Assembly (NCBI GenBank): GCA_009782175.1
Contig: WRKR01000004.1
Location: 1-64,000, forward strand
Length of the DNA stretch: 64,000 nt
From: Cystobacterineae bacterium
GTDB lineage: Bacteria > Myxococcota > Myxococcia > Myxococcales > Myxococcaceae
Direction: 5' to 3'
Positions 51,836-59,640 of the stretch are shown in pieces; within the stretch, counting starts at the first letter, position 1; each line of letters opens with the position of its first letter. Below the pieces are notes generated by a model, which made no database searches, was not told the origin of the DNA, and saw only the letters and a program-made list of their open reading frames with translations. The translations under genes were made by a program, and so were the position numbers.

Positions 51836-53098
51836 TTAAGCGCCTTCTCCCAGCGCGGGAAATTCTAGGCCCTCAATCTCCTGCATGGATTTTCCGGCTA
51901 TGCCCTGCAAATCCCCATACATCCCCAGGGTCGCTTCAACCACTTTGCTAATCTGCACCTCACGCTTGGCCCATTGTTTCACCATGGCCTTGCGCTCTTT
52001 GTCCAAATCCTCCTGCATCAAAGAGAATGCCTCCACAATGGCCTCTATGCGCTGACGGAAATGAGAGCCCGTCAGGTATTGGTAGACCATTTCTGTCTTC
52101 GTCTGTCGCCCCGCCGAAGCTTGCTGGGCCATGCCCATTTGAAGCAGTGCATGGCGAAGAGTGGTGGCCAAAGGCAGCACCACACGGGGACTTGAAATCC
52201 ATATCCCCTCCACAAACTCAAAAAACTCAACACCCTTCGGAAGCACTTGGCTGACAAGCACCGCCACTTCCGCTTTGGCTGCACGCTGGTCTTCACGCAA
52301 TTTTGAAAGCCAAACCTCATGCCAATTCTTCGTGCGTTTGGACTCCCAAAGTATGCTGCCACAAGCCTGCCCGCTTGGACTCAAAACGCATTGCAACACA
52401 TCCCCACCCCATTCTCCCTTGGGGACAGCTTTGATTAAATCCGCAGGGAAGGCCTCTGTCAGCCACCTCTCAAGCTCCAACTCCTGCACTTCTCCTTGCA
52501 ACTGTTGTGAGCCTTCTTCCGCTTTGCGCTTCAACTCTTCTATTTTTTTCTGCATGGAAGCAATGAGTTGCTCCCTCTCGAGCGCCTTCATTTTAAAATT
52601 CTCTTCCGTCTCCTTTTGAGCCAAAAAGCGCACCCTCTCCAACTCACTCGCTATGCGCTTTTCAACCCTCAGCTCAACCTCCCTCCTGGCATCATCCAGC
52701 TCTCGCTGCTTCTTCATAAATTCTGCCTGCGTTTTTTGTGCCTCCGTCAATTTTTCACCCTGTAGCTTCAACACCCCCTGCAACACTTCCAACTCCTGCG
52801 CCTTCTGCTCCAACTCTTCAGCCCAAACGCGTTTTGCCTTCTGAAACTCTTCAGCCGAAAGACGCGCACGCTCCTCCTTTAAACGCAAAAACACTTGCTC
52901 CTCTATGCCCTGCTGGGCTTTCTCTATGTGTTTCTCTCTCTCGAGAATGCCTTGCTCTCTGTGCACCATGTCTGCTTCTTGCTGGGCAAGCCTCTTTTCA
53001 AATTGCTGGCGCGTGGCCGCAACAAGCGGAGCAGCCAGAGACTCTGTGAGATGAATTTCTCTCTCGCAATGGGGGCACCTCAGCGTGGGCTCTGTCAT
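51836..53098 (-). CDS. DUF2130 coiled-coil protein
   Basis: The 420-residue protein starts with a possible zinc-binding pair (RCPHCEREIHL). A long coiled coil runs from about residue 30 to 230 (many Glu/Gln/Lys/Arg heptads). The conserved C-domain of the DUF2130 family follows: LIKAVPKGEWGGDVLQCVL, GSILWESKRTKNWHEVWLSKLREDQRAAKAEVAVLVS, FVEGIWISSP. The C-domain resembles nuclease-like restriction folds (WESKRTK), but biochemical function is unknown. The start ATG has ggagag upstream. It is followed by the gene for Dps on the opposite strand. Confidence 0.85.
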   Translation of the reverse strand: MTEPTLRCPHCEREIHLTESLAAPLVAATRQQFEKRLAQQEADMVHREQGILEREKHIEKAQQGIEEQVFLRLKEERARLSAEEFQKAKRVWAEELEQKAQELEVLQGVLKLQGEKLTEAQKTQAEFMKKQRELDDARREVELRVEKRIASELERVRFLAQKETEENFKMKALEREQLIASMQKKIEELKRKAEEGSQQLQGEVQELELERWLTEAFPADLIKAVPKGEWGGDVLQCVLSPSGQACGSILWESKRTKNWHEVWLSKLREDQRAAKAEVAVLVSQVLPKGVEFFEFVEGIWISSPRVVLPLATTLRHALLQMGMAQQASAGRQTKTEMVYQYLTGSHFRQRIEAIVEAFSLMQEDLDKERKAMVKQWAKREVQISKVVEATLGMYGDLQGIAGKSMQEIEGLEFPALGEGA

Positions 53099-53150
53099 GT
53101 TGCTCTCCGGCAATAAAAAAGCTTTCTAACTGAACATGGGAAAACCCCCT

Positions 53151-53717
53151 TCATGCACACTCCCTTTCCAACATTTCTGCCCAATAGTGGAGAATGAAAA
53201 TATGCGCTTCCTGAATGCGGGCGGTGCTCATGTGCGGCACAACCACCGTTGTGCCCATGAGGGCTTTGAGCGCGCCGCCGTTTCTGCCCAAAAGGCCCAC
53301 GGTGGCCATGTCAGCGGCATGGGCTGCTTCCACAGCTTTAATAATGTTGGCAGACTCCCCAGAAGTGGAAATGCCGAGAAATACGTCACCCTTGTTGCCA
53401 AGCCCCTCCACTTGCCGCGCAAAAACCTGCTCAAAACCAAAGTCATTGCCAATGGCCGTTAGCTTGGAGGTGTCCACCGTCAGCGCGAGGGCGGGCAAAG
53501 AGCGCCTGTTGCGCTGAAAGCGTCCCACCAACTCGGCGGCGAAGTGTTGAGCGTCGGCAGCGGAGCCTCCATTGCCGGCAATGAGAATTTTGTTGCCACG
53601 CAGCAATGCTTCGCGCATCAGGCTTAGGGCTTGGGCCATGTCCGGCTCAAGCGCGGGCAGGGCGTTAAACAACTCCAGGTGGCTGGAAAGGGAGGCGTGA
53701 AACAAGGGTATATCCAT
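53151..53717 (-). CDS. gmhA: Phosphoheptose isomerase
   Basis: GmhA converts sedoheptulose 7-phosphate to D-glycero-D-manno-heptose 7-phosphate, the first step to activated heptose for lipopolysaccharide or other glycans. The 188-residue SIS-domain protein has GNKILIAGNGGSAADAQHFAAELVGRF, ALTVDTSKLTAIGNDFGFEQVFARQVEGL, GISTSGESANIIKAV and the C-terminal EAHIFILHYWAEMLE, with the zinc/active residues in these blocks. A perfect aaggag site precedes the ATG. The sedoheptulose substrate links to the pentose phosphate pathway (rpe). Confidence 0.94.
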   Translation of the reverse strand: MDIPLFHASLSSHLELFNALPALEPDMAQALSLMREALLRGNKILIAGNGGSAADAQHFAAELVGRFQRNRRSLPALALTVDTSKLTAIGNDFGFEQVFARQVEGLGNKGDVFLGISTSGESANIIKAVEAAHAADMATVGLLGRNGGALKALMGTTVVVPHMSTARIQEAHIFILHYWAEMLERECA

Positions 53718-53752
53718 GGCAAAGTCTCCTTCTTATGCTGCTATGCTCAGTG

Positions 53753-54955
53753 TCAAATGGGGTAGTTTTTTTCTATTAAATCCGCCAGTGTTTTTGCCAA
53801 GGCCATGGAGCTGGTAAAGCCTGGGGAAACGGTGTTGAGCAGGTGAAAACTGTTTTCGTCCTGAACGGAAAAAAAATCCATAACCATGCTCCATGTTTTT
53901 TTGTGGATGAGCTGAGGGCGCAGGCCCACTTTGGGGCAGCGCCGAATTTCACGCCTTTTAAGCGTGTGGAGCAGTTTGCGGGCATCTTCATAGAAGAAGC
54001 GGGGAATATATTTGCGCGGCTCCTCAAGCGCCACCTTGCGAAAGCCAGGGTTTCTGAAAAACATGGCAGCCATGGCACGCAGAATGGACAACAACTCACC
54101 CAGAAAGACGCCTTCAAACAAACCATAGTTAAGGCGCCCCAGCGCCGGAATGGCCGTGGGGCCTACATAAACATTGCCGTTAATGCCGCGCGTAAAATGT
54201 ACACCCAAAAAGGTGTTGCGTGGATCCGGCACGGGATAGATGCTGCCGCGCACTTTGGCGGCGTTTTCTGAAACAAACTGGTGATAAATGCCCTTGAAAG
54301 GAATGAGGGCATATTCCCTGCCCAGGTTAAAAGCGTGTGCAACCCTGTCACTGCTTGGCCCCGCGGCGTTGATGAAAAGCTTGAAGGAAATAGGCCCCCC
54401 GGAGGTATAAGCTGTGGTGCCTTCCGCATGCTCAAAGCGCGTATGGGTTAAAATGTTTATTTTGCCTGAGCCCACCAGCTCATCCCTGAGGGCATGCAGC
54501 ACGGCCTTGGGGTCGACCACGGCAGTATGGGGGGAATAAATGGCCCTGCCTCCGGCGGTGCGCGCCAATGGCTCAATGTCCGCCAACTCCTTCTCATCTA
54601 TCATCTGCACGGTTGCACCGTTGGCCTTGGCCTTGGAAAAAAGGGCCTCCATCGCCACAAGCTCGCTTTCCTGTTTGGCCACAATCACCTTGCCGTTCTT
54701 CTCATAAGGCAAACCCTTCTCCTGGCAATATTCGGCCATCAGGCGTGCACCCTCACCGCAGGTTTTGGCCCTTATGCTTTCGGGCGCATAATAAATGCCC
54801 GAATGCAACACGCCGCTGTTGCGCCCGGAGGCATGCAGCCCTATTTCCGGCTCGGCCTCCAGCAGGCTAATGCCTTCCACGCCACGGGAACGCAGCTCCC
54901 TGGCCAGTGTCAACCCAATAATCCCCGCGCCACAAATGAGAATGTTCGTGTGCAT
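53753..54955 (-). CDS. lhgO: L-2-hydroxyglutarate oxidase
   Basis: This FAD enzyme oxidises L-2-hydroxyglutarate to 2-oxoglutarate and hands electrons to the membrane quinone pool. The 400-residue DAO-family protein has the dinucleotide motif ILICGAGIIGLTLARELRSRG, then GLHASGRNSGVLHSGIYY, GKVIVA, SPHTAVVDPKAV, FINAAGPSSDRVAH, FKGIYHQ, VPDPRNTFLGVHFTRGINGNVYVGPTAIPA and the C-terminal TVSPGFTSSMALAKTL. It separates gmhA from the other heptose gene and may have been inserted; its function is unrelated to heptose. Confidence 0.9.
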   Translation of the reverse strand: MHTNILICGAGIIGLTLARELRSRGVEGISLLEAEPEIGLHASGRNSGVLHSGIYYAPESIRAKTCGEGARLMAEYCQEKGLPYEKNGKVIVAKQESELVAMEALFSKAKANGATVQMIDEKELADIEPLARTAGGRAIYSPHTAVVDPKAVLHALRDELVGSGKINILTHTRFEHAEGTTAYTSGGPISFKLFINAAGPSSDRVAHAFNLGREYALIPFKGIYHQFVSENAAKVRGSIYPVPDPRNTFLGVHFTRGINGNVYVGPTAIPALGRLNYGLFEGVFLGELLSILRAMAAMFFRNPGFRKVALEEPRKYIPRFFYEDARKLLHTLKRREIRRCPKVGLRPQLIHKKTWSMVMDFFSVQDENSFHLLNTVSPGFTSSMALAKTLADLIEKNYPI

Positions 54956-54963
54956 CTCGGCTT

Positions 54964-55353
54964 TCAGGTGAGGGCTATGGCATATTTTGGAAAGGCTTTC
55001 AGCAGTTTTGCGTCCATCGTTATGAGTTTAACACCAAGCGTCAATGCCAGCGCGATGAATTCGCAGTCATAGGCTGAGCAGTTGCTGTCGCGAACGAGTT
55101 TGAGCACTAAACGCGAGTCCACCTCGTGTTCCGCGCCCGCCAACAGACTTTCGGCCTCCAGTTGCAGCCTGCTGGCAAGAGTGAAGGTGAGTTGTTTGCA
55201 ACGCATGTAGCCGGCAAGAATATTGCGAAACTCGCTTCTCCAAAGCATCGGCACCATCCAATCAGCGTCTCTTTGGAGCAAGGCTTCGGCCTGCGCTGTA
55301 TAGCCACTTGGCAAATATAAATAGGCAACAATGTCGCTGTCGACAACAATCAT
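54964..55353 (-). CDS. PIN-domain toxin (VapC/FitB type)
   Basis: Predicted ribonuclease toxin of a type II toxin-antitoxin pair. The 129 residues hold the PIN acidic residues: Asp in VVDSDIVAYLYL, Glu in LWRSEFRNIL, Asp in SAYDCEFIALAL and Asp in LITMDAKLLKAF. VapC-type toxins cut specific RNAs, often initiator tRNA. The ATG overlaps the antitoxin stop (ATGA), the usual coupling. Confidence 0.88.
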   Translation of the reverse strand: MIVVDSDIVAYLYLPSGYTAQAEALLQRDADWMVPMLWRSEFRNILAGYMRCKQLTFTLASRLQLEAESLLAGAEHEVDSRLVLKLVRDSNCSAYDCEFIALALTLGVKLITMDAKLLKAFPKYAIALT

Positions 55354-55607
55354 CGCCGCCCTTCTTGCTTATAGGCCTGAATGTCCTTCGCCCGAAACCT
55401 GCTGTTGGGGAATGTGGCGCGCAGCACAGCGCGCAGTGCGCGAGCTCGCTCAAGACGCTCGCTCGCAGTCATGCGCCTGGGCAAAAGCACGGATTCCAGG
55501 CACACAATGGCTTCGCCATTCAAACTGCGACGGTTGTTTTTCGCGGACGCCTTGAGACGTTCATATACCTCGCTGGGAATGTTTTTCAAAGTCAGAGTCG
55601 TCGGCAT
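55350..55607 (-). CDS. Ribbon-helix-helix antitoxin (FitA/VapB-like)
   Basis: The 85-residue protein begins with a ribbon-helix-helix DNA-binding domain (TTLTLKNIPSEVYERLKASAKNNRRSLNGEAIVCLESVL), followed by a toxin-binding tail rich in Arg/Ala. Such antitoxins neutralise the PIN toxin and repress their own promoter. A strong promoter with 11-bp operator-like repeats lies directly upstream. The N-domain closely resembles FitA and Arc-type antitoxins. Confidence 0.88.
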   Translation of the reverse strand: MPTTLTLKNIPSEVYERLKASAKNNRRSLNGEAIVCLESVLLPRRMTASERLERARALRAVLRATFPNSRFRAKDIQAYKQEGRR

Positions 55608-55624
55608 ATCGGCACCTCAAAGGT

Positions 55625-55670
55625 GGTTGCGTTATGGTTGCATTATGGTTGCATTATGGTTCCTTGTCAA
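55625..55670 (-). promoter_or_regulatory. Promoter and operator of the toxin-antitoxin operon
   Basis: On the minus strand TTGACA (55665-55670) and CATAAT (55642-55647) are separated by exactly 17 bases, near-consensus sigma-70. An 11-bp direct repeat (ataatgcaacc in 3.5 copies, 55625-55662) covers the spacer and -10 region. One helical turn per unit suits cooperative binding of a ribbon-helix-helix antitoxin. Confidence 0.8.
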
Positions 55671-55712
55671 GCTGGCCGAAACTGTCAGGCTTTTGTCCAC
55701 TTCAATTCGGCC

Positions 55713-55873
55713 TAGACCGTTTTTACTTAGAACTGATTTGATTATCCAGACCGGTTTCAATTTGGCATGAGGTCGAGGCGGGCGAGGATTTCGCGATGGG
55801 AGTGCACTTAAGTGCATGACCTGAGCGAAACCGGAGCCCAACGAAGAGATCATGTCAAAGTGAAAGCGGTCTA
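55713..55873 (-). repeat. MITE-like element, short copy (161 bp)
   Basis: Inverse, almost identical copy of the element at 23136-23338. It lacks the internal 42 bp and shows one G/T difference near the end. The ends are again tagaccg/cggtcta. Its end at 55871-55873 forms the stop codon of the HddC-GmhB gene, paralleling the first copy. It stands between that gene and the toxin-antitoxin operon. Confidence 0.85.
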
Positions 55874-57133
55874 GCCTCTGCAAGAGTCGGCAGCGGACAC
55901 AATCCACCGCGCGGCTTCATATAAGGTGTCCGCCACATAGGTGGCCTGGCTCCCCTGTTGCTCCGTCTGCGCACCATAGCCGGTGCGGAGCAGAACGGTT
56001 TGCATCCCGGCATATTTGCCCAGCAGAATGTCACACTCCTTGTCTCCAATAACAAACGAGGACTCGAAAGACAGCCCCCGCTCGCATGCGGCCTGCTCCA
56101 ACATGCCAGGGGCGGGCTTGCGGCATGGGCATGCTTCATCCGGGGCGTGCAGGCAATAATACATGGCATCCAGCTCAACCCCCTTCTCCCTAAGCAGGGT
56201 TTGCAGCCTTTGGTTGACGGCATGCATCTCTTCCACGGAATAATAGCCGCGCCCCACCCCCGCTTGGTTGGTCGCCACCATAAGGCTATAGCCGTGCTGG
56301 CGCAGCAGCAAAAGGCCCTCAACAACCCCCGGCAATATTTCTACCTCATCCGGGTTGTGCAGATAGTTTTTCTCCACAATGAGGGTGCCGTCGCGATCTA
56401 CAATAACGGTTTTTTTAACGGCCTTTTTTTTCCAGGCCGGCAAAAGCCTTTGCGCCTCGCCATAGGTAGAAGGCAACCCCATGTCCAGGAAAAACCCATT
56501 GCACACCGTGCCCACCAGTGTCCCTTCTTTTGCCAAGAGGGGAAAAAGCTCTCTTTCCAAGGAAGAGGCACCCAAAGGCAATGCATGCACTGCAGCAGGC
56601 GTCAGCACATAGACGCCGCCGTTAATGAGCCCGGAACCTGCAGCGCCTTTTTCGTGAAAACCGTGGATGTGGTTATTGGAGAAGTCAACCGCACCGAAGC
56701 GACCGGCTTCCTCCACTTCGCGCAAGACAATGCCGGCTTTGGCTTGGTGTTGGTATACAAGCTGAGCCAGTGGTTGAAAGTTGCAGTCCAGCAGAGTGTC
56801 GCCGTTGAGCACAAAAAAAGGCTCGGCCACATGGGCGGCGGCAAAGCGGACTCCCCCTCCCGTCCCCAGGGGGGAGTTTTCTTCCGCATAGTGGATGCGC
56901 GCCCCCATGGCGGCGCCATCCCCCAGACGCTCACGGATGGCCTCCGCACGGTAGCCCGTTGAGAGAATAATGTCGCTGATGCCCCAGCGTACAAGGTTCC
57001 AGATGACATATTCCAGAAAAGGCACCCCACCCACCGGGAGCAGCGGCTTGGGCAGCTCCTCCGTCAAAGCCCCCAAACGTGTCCCCCGCCCCCCTGCAAG
57101 GATGAGGGCTTTTCTCACATAGGGAATGCTCAT
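55871..57133 (-). CDS. Bifunctional heptose nucleotidyltransferase (HddC-like) and heptose-bisphosphate phosphatase (GmhB-like)
   Basis: The N-terminal 230 residues form a sugar-phosphate nucleotidyltransferase (KALILAGGRGTRLGALT, PKPLLPVGGVPFLEYV, EENSPLGTGGGVRFAA, FVLNGDTLLD), most like HddC, which makes GDP-D-glycero-alpha-D-manno-heptose. From about residue 240 a HAD phosphatase follows (VDRDGTL, VATNQAGVGRGYY, zinc ligands in CLHAPDEACPC, RKPAPGM, VIGDKECDI), like GmhB, which removes the C7 phosphate. Fusing two steps of one pathway is unusual; they are normally separate. The C-terminus and stop lie in the MITE-like element. The kinase step (HddA/HldE) is not in the window. Confidence 0.88.
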   Translation of the reverse strand: MSIPYVRKALILAGGRGTRLGALTEELPKPLLPVGGVPFLEYVIWNLVRWGISDIILSTGYRAEAIRERLGDGAAMGARIHYAEENSPLGTGGGVRFAAAHVAEPFFVLNGDTLLDCNFQPLAQLVYQHQAKAGIVLREVEEAGRFGAVDFSNNHIHGFHEKGAAGSGLINGGVYVLTPAAVHALPLGASSLERELFPLLAKEGTLVGTVCNGFFLDMGLPSTYGEAQRLLPAWKKKAVKKTVIVDRDGTLIVEKNYLHNPDEVEILPGVVEGLLLLRQHGYSLMVATNQAGVGRGYYSVEEMHAVNQRLQTLLREKGVELDAMYYCLHAPDEACPCRKPAPGMLEQAACERGLSFESSFVIGDKECDILLGKYAGMQTVLLRTGYGAQTEQQGSQATYVADTLYEAARWIVSAADSCRG

Positions 57134-57166
57134 GGGGGTGCACCCGCCGCAGGGCGGCAAACGCTC

Positions 57167-58105
57167 TTATACATTTCCATAGAGGGTGTTTTTGAGCATG
57201 GTATAGCCCTTCACCAACTCCTCTATACCCAGGTCCAGGGAGAAGCGCGGCCTAAAGCCCGTCGCTTCAATTTTGGCATTGGAGACAATATAGTCGCGCT
57301 GGTCTGGATCTGCCCCCAAGGGGGCCTCCAGGAAAACAAAGGAGGGCAAATGTTTTTGAATGCGTTCACACAACTCTCTCTTAGATACATTGGCGTCCGA
57401 GAGGCCGACATTATAAACCTGGCCCCTCATGGAAGAATGTTGGGCGATGGCATGCAAGAAAGCCGCGCTGACATCCCTCACATGAATGTAGTTGCGTTTA
57501 AAGTGGCCTTCAAAAAGCACCACAAAACGGTCGTGCACGGCACGGTAGACAAAGTCATTCACCAACAAGTCGGTACGCATGCGCGGTGACATGCCGAATA
57601 CGGTGGCCAGGCGGAAGCTGATGGCTCCAGGGTGTTGCATAAAGGCTTTCTCCACCTCCACCTTTTCTATGGCATAGTGGGAAATGGGGTTGAGCGGCGA
57701 CGCTTCCGTGCAATAATTGTTTTCATCGCCCTTGCCATAGGCGCTGTTGGTGGTGGGCATGAGCAGCATTTGCTGTTTGCTGACAAGCTTCAGCAACAGA
57801 AATACAGCATCGCGGTTGGTGGAGGTGGCCCCGATGGGGTCCCTGGCGCACAGGGGCGCGCCCACAAGCGCAGCCAAAGGAATAATTAAATCCGCCTTGG
57901 CCAAGAGCGGCCTCATGGTTTCTTCAGAGCGGATGTCCCCGCGCACAACGGAAAAATGAGGGTTGGCACACACATGGGCCAAGCTGTTCTGCTTATAGAG
58001 AAAGTTGTCCAGGACGGTGACGGTATGCCCGGCCGCTAAAAGCTCCGGAACCAGAATAGAACCGATGTAGCCGGCACCGCCGGTGACAAGAATGTGGTGT
58101 GGCAT
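57167..58105 (-). CDS. NAD-dependent sugar epimerase/dehydratase (extended SDR)
   Basis: The 312-residue protein has a Rossmann start (ILVTGGAGYIGS), VVRGDIRS, LAALVGAPLCARDP, PTTNSAYG and the catalytic YAIEK (Tyr-x3-Lys). NYIHVRDVSAAFLHA is typical of nucleotide-sugar epimerases. It follows the heptose fusion gene on the same strand and may convert an NDP-heptose or another NDP-sugar; the reaction is not determined. The start has gaggc upstream. Confidence 0.85.
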   Translation of the reverse strand: MPHHILVTGGAGYIGSILVPELLAAGHTVTVLDNFLYKQNSLAHVCANPHFSVVRGDIRSEETMRPLLAKADLIIPLAALVGAPLCARDPIGATSTNRDAVFLLLKLVSKQQMLLMPTTNSAYGKGDENNYCTEASPLNPISHYAIEKVEVEKAFMQHPGAISFRLATVFGMSPRMRTDLLVNDFVYRAVHDRFVVLFEGHFKRNYIHVRDVSAAFLHAIAQHSSMRGQVYNVGLSDANVSKRELCERIQKHLPSFVFLEAPLGADPDQRDYIVSNAKIEATGFRPRFSLDLGIEELVKGYTMLKNTLYGNV

Positions 58106-58173
58106 GGTTTGCCTCTTTTTTTGAATGTTTTGTCGTTTTTATTTCCCCTCCACCGGATAGCATAATGAGGGGA

Positions 58174-59544
58174 TTATTGAAAAAAACTTGCGTAGGTCGC
58201 TTTTTTTCGCCGCTCTGCAGACTCGTTGAACGCCTTCCAATCCGGCACCGGCCCGAACGAGCTCATGTTTATCTCTTCAAGCAGATCAAACGAACGCCAG
58301 TTGGAGCCTATTTTCAACAAAGAGCCATGCTTGGTGTCATAATACTCCGAGGTGAAAGAGGGGCCCCCTTGGGCCGTATATAGACCACGCACGCCCTGCC
58401 TGCAAAAAAGCAGATGCGCATGAAAGCGGGAAACAATCGCCAGGTCGCCGACACGAGCCAAAGGACCTTCTCGCATAATCTCTCCATATTTGCGGACGAC
58501 AACGCGCTCACGCATTTTTGAGAAGATGGGATATTCCAATAATTCTAGGTCGCCTTGTGGACAGAATTCCCAAACGACAATATTGCCAATGTCTTTTTCG
58601 TAAACCGCAAGAAAGCGATCGATTTTTGCCATGCATTCGGCGCGAGCCCGTATGTTCCATTGAGCAAGCTGAAGGCACAAATGCAAGTCTGCCGCACCAT
58701 CGGACAAAAGGCCGCGTTGTGGCGAGATAAAAATGTCATCCACTCCGCTGTCAACGGAGGCACTGTGAGCTGACAATGCTTTTACTGAGTCTTCATCGCG
58801 GCATTCGAAGGCGTCGAAATGAGAAACTGCTTCAGCCAGCGATGCCCTATCCTCAGAATTTAAGGGCATTAATCCCAGACCTGTAGCTATTAGCCGCGTG
58901 CCAAACTTCCGTTTCATCGCAATAGCCGCCCCAATCTGAAAGGCGCCATGGGGCCATATCGAATTTAAATAACCGCCCCCGTGGAGGTGGAATGTCTTTG
59001 TTCCAGCTAACAAATCCACGAAAAGTTTTGACGAGCCTTCGAAATCTGTGTCGAAAATACGCAAACCTTCCTTGATTGCGCTGCCAAATGAAGCAAGGCG
59101 CTCCTTCGGCAGATTCGACCAAAGATAGTTGATATGCCCAACCGCGGCAGAGGTCAAATTAACCCCATCAGAGGAGGTGTTCACGTTAAAACTGTTTATC
59201 CAAACGTTTTTGCCTGAAGCGAGATGAAATTTTGTAACCTCAAGTGCGATTCGATCGTCGCCATAATTGGGGTGACCGCTGGCGCCAGAAATCAGTACAC
59301 CAATATCATGCCGCAAGCTGCCATGAGCTCTCTGTTGAGCATAGCTTTCCAGTTCCCCTATGCGGTTCAGCAACGTATGACGTTGCTCATATTCACAATA
59401 AATAGATTCAGGGGAGAGCCTATTGAGTTTATCCTCAATAGCATTCAGGCGCTCCTCCATTTTTCTGCTATGCTCTGCCAACTCAGCATAGCCTACTGCG
59501 TTCCGTATTTTTCTTTTGAGCTTGGCTTTTAAATTTTTAAACAT
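58174..59544 (-). CDS. Polysaccharide pyruvyl transferase family protein
   Basis: The 456-residue protein has a basic N-terminus and a coiled coil (about 20-75), then the PssM/CsaB-like domain. It includes VLISGASGHPNYGDDRIALEV, FHLHGGGYLNSIWP, GVDDIFISP and SRFHAHLLFCRQGVRGLY. The family transfers pyruvate ketal or acts in glycan assembly. AT content is higher and the codon use looks a little different from its neighbours, suggesting later acquisition. I start at ATG 59544, three codons after a GTG. Confidence 0.75.
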   Translation of the reverse strand: MFKNLKAKLKRKIRNAVGYAELAEHSRKMEERLNAIEDKLNRLSPESIYCEYEQRHTLLNRIGELESYAQQRAHGSLRHDIGVLISGASGHPNYGDDRIALEVTKFHLASGKNVWINSFNVNTSSDGVNLTSAAVGHINYLWSNLPKERLASFGSAIKEGLRIFDTDFEGSSKLFVDLLAGTKTFHLHGGGYLNSIWPHGAFQIGAAIAMKRKFGTRLIATGLGLMPLNSEDRASLAEAVSHFDAFECRDEDSVKALSAHSASVDSGVDDIFISPQRGLLSDGAADLHLCLQLAQWNIRARAECMAKIDRFLAVYEKDIGNIVVWEFCPQGDLELLEYPIFSKMRERVVVRKYGEIMREGPLARVGDLAIVSRFHAHLLFCRQGVRGLYTAQGGPSFTSEYYDTKHGSLLKIGSNWRSFDLLEEINMSSFGPVPDWKAFNESAERRKKATYASFFQ

Positions 59545-59640
59545 ACTGCTCACCTCTCTGCTTTGAGGTATGCCGCAAAAGCACAGTTCTTGCTCGGAAA
59601 AAACGGCCTCTCTCTTCTGGCTGCTTTCCTCATGCCCATT

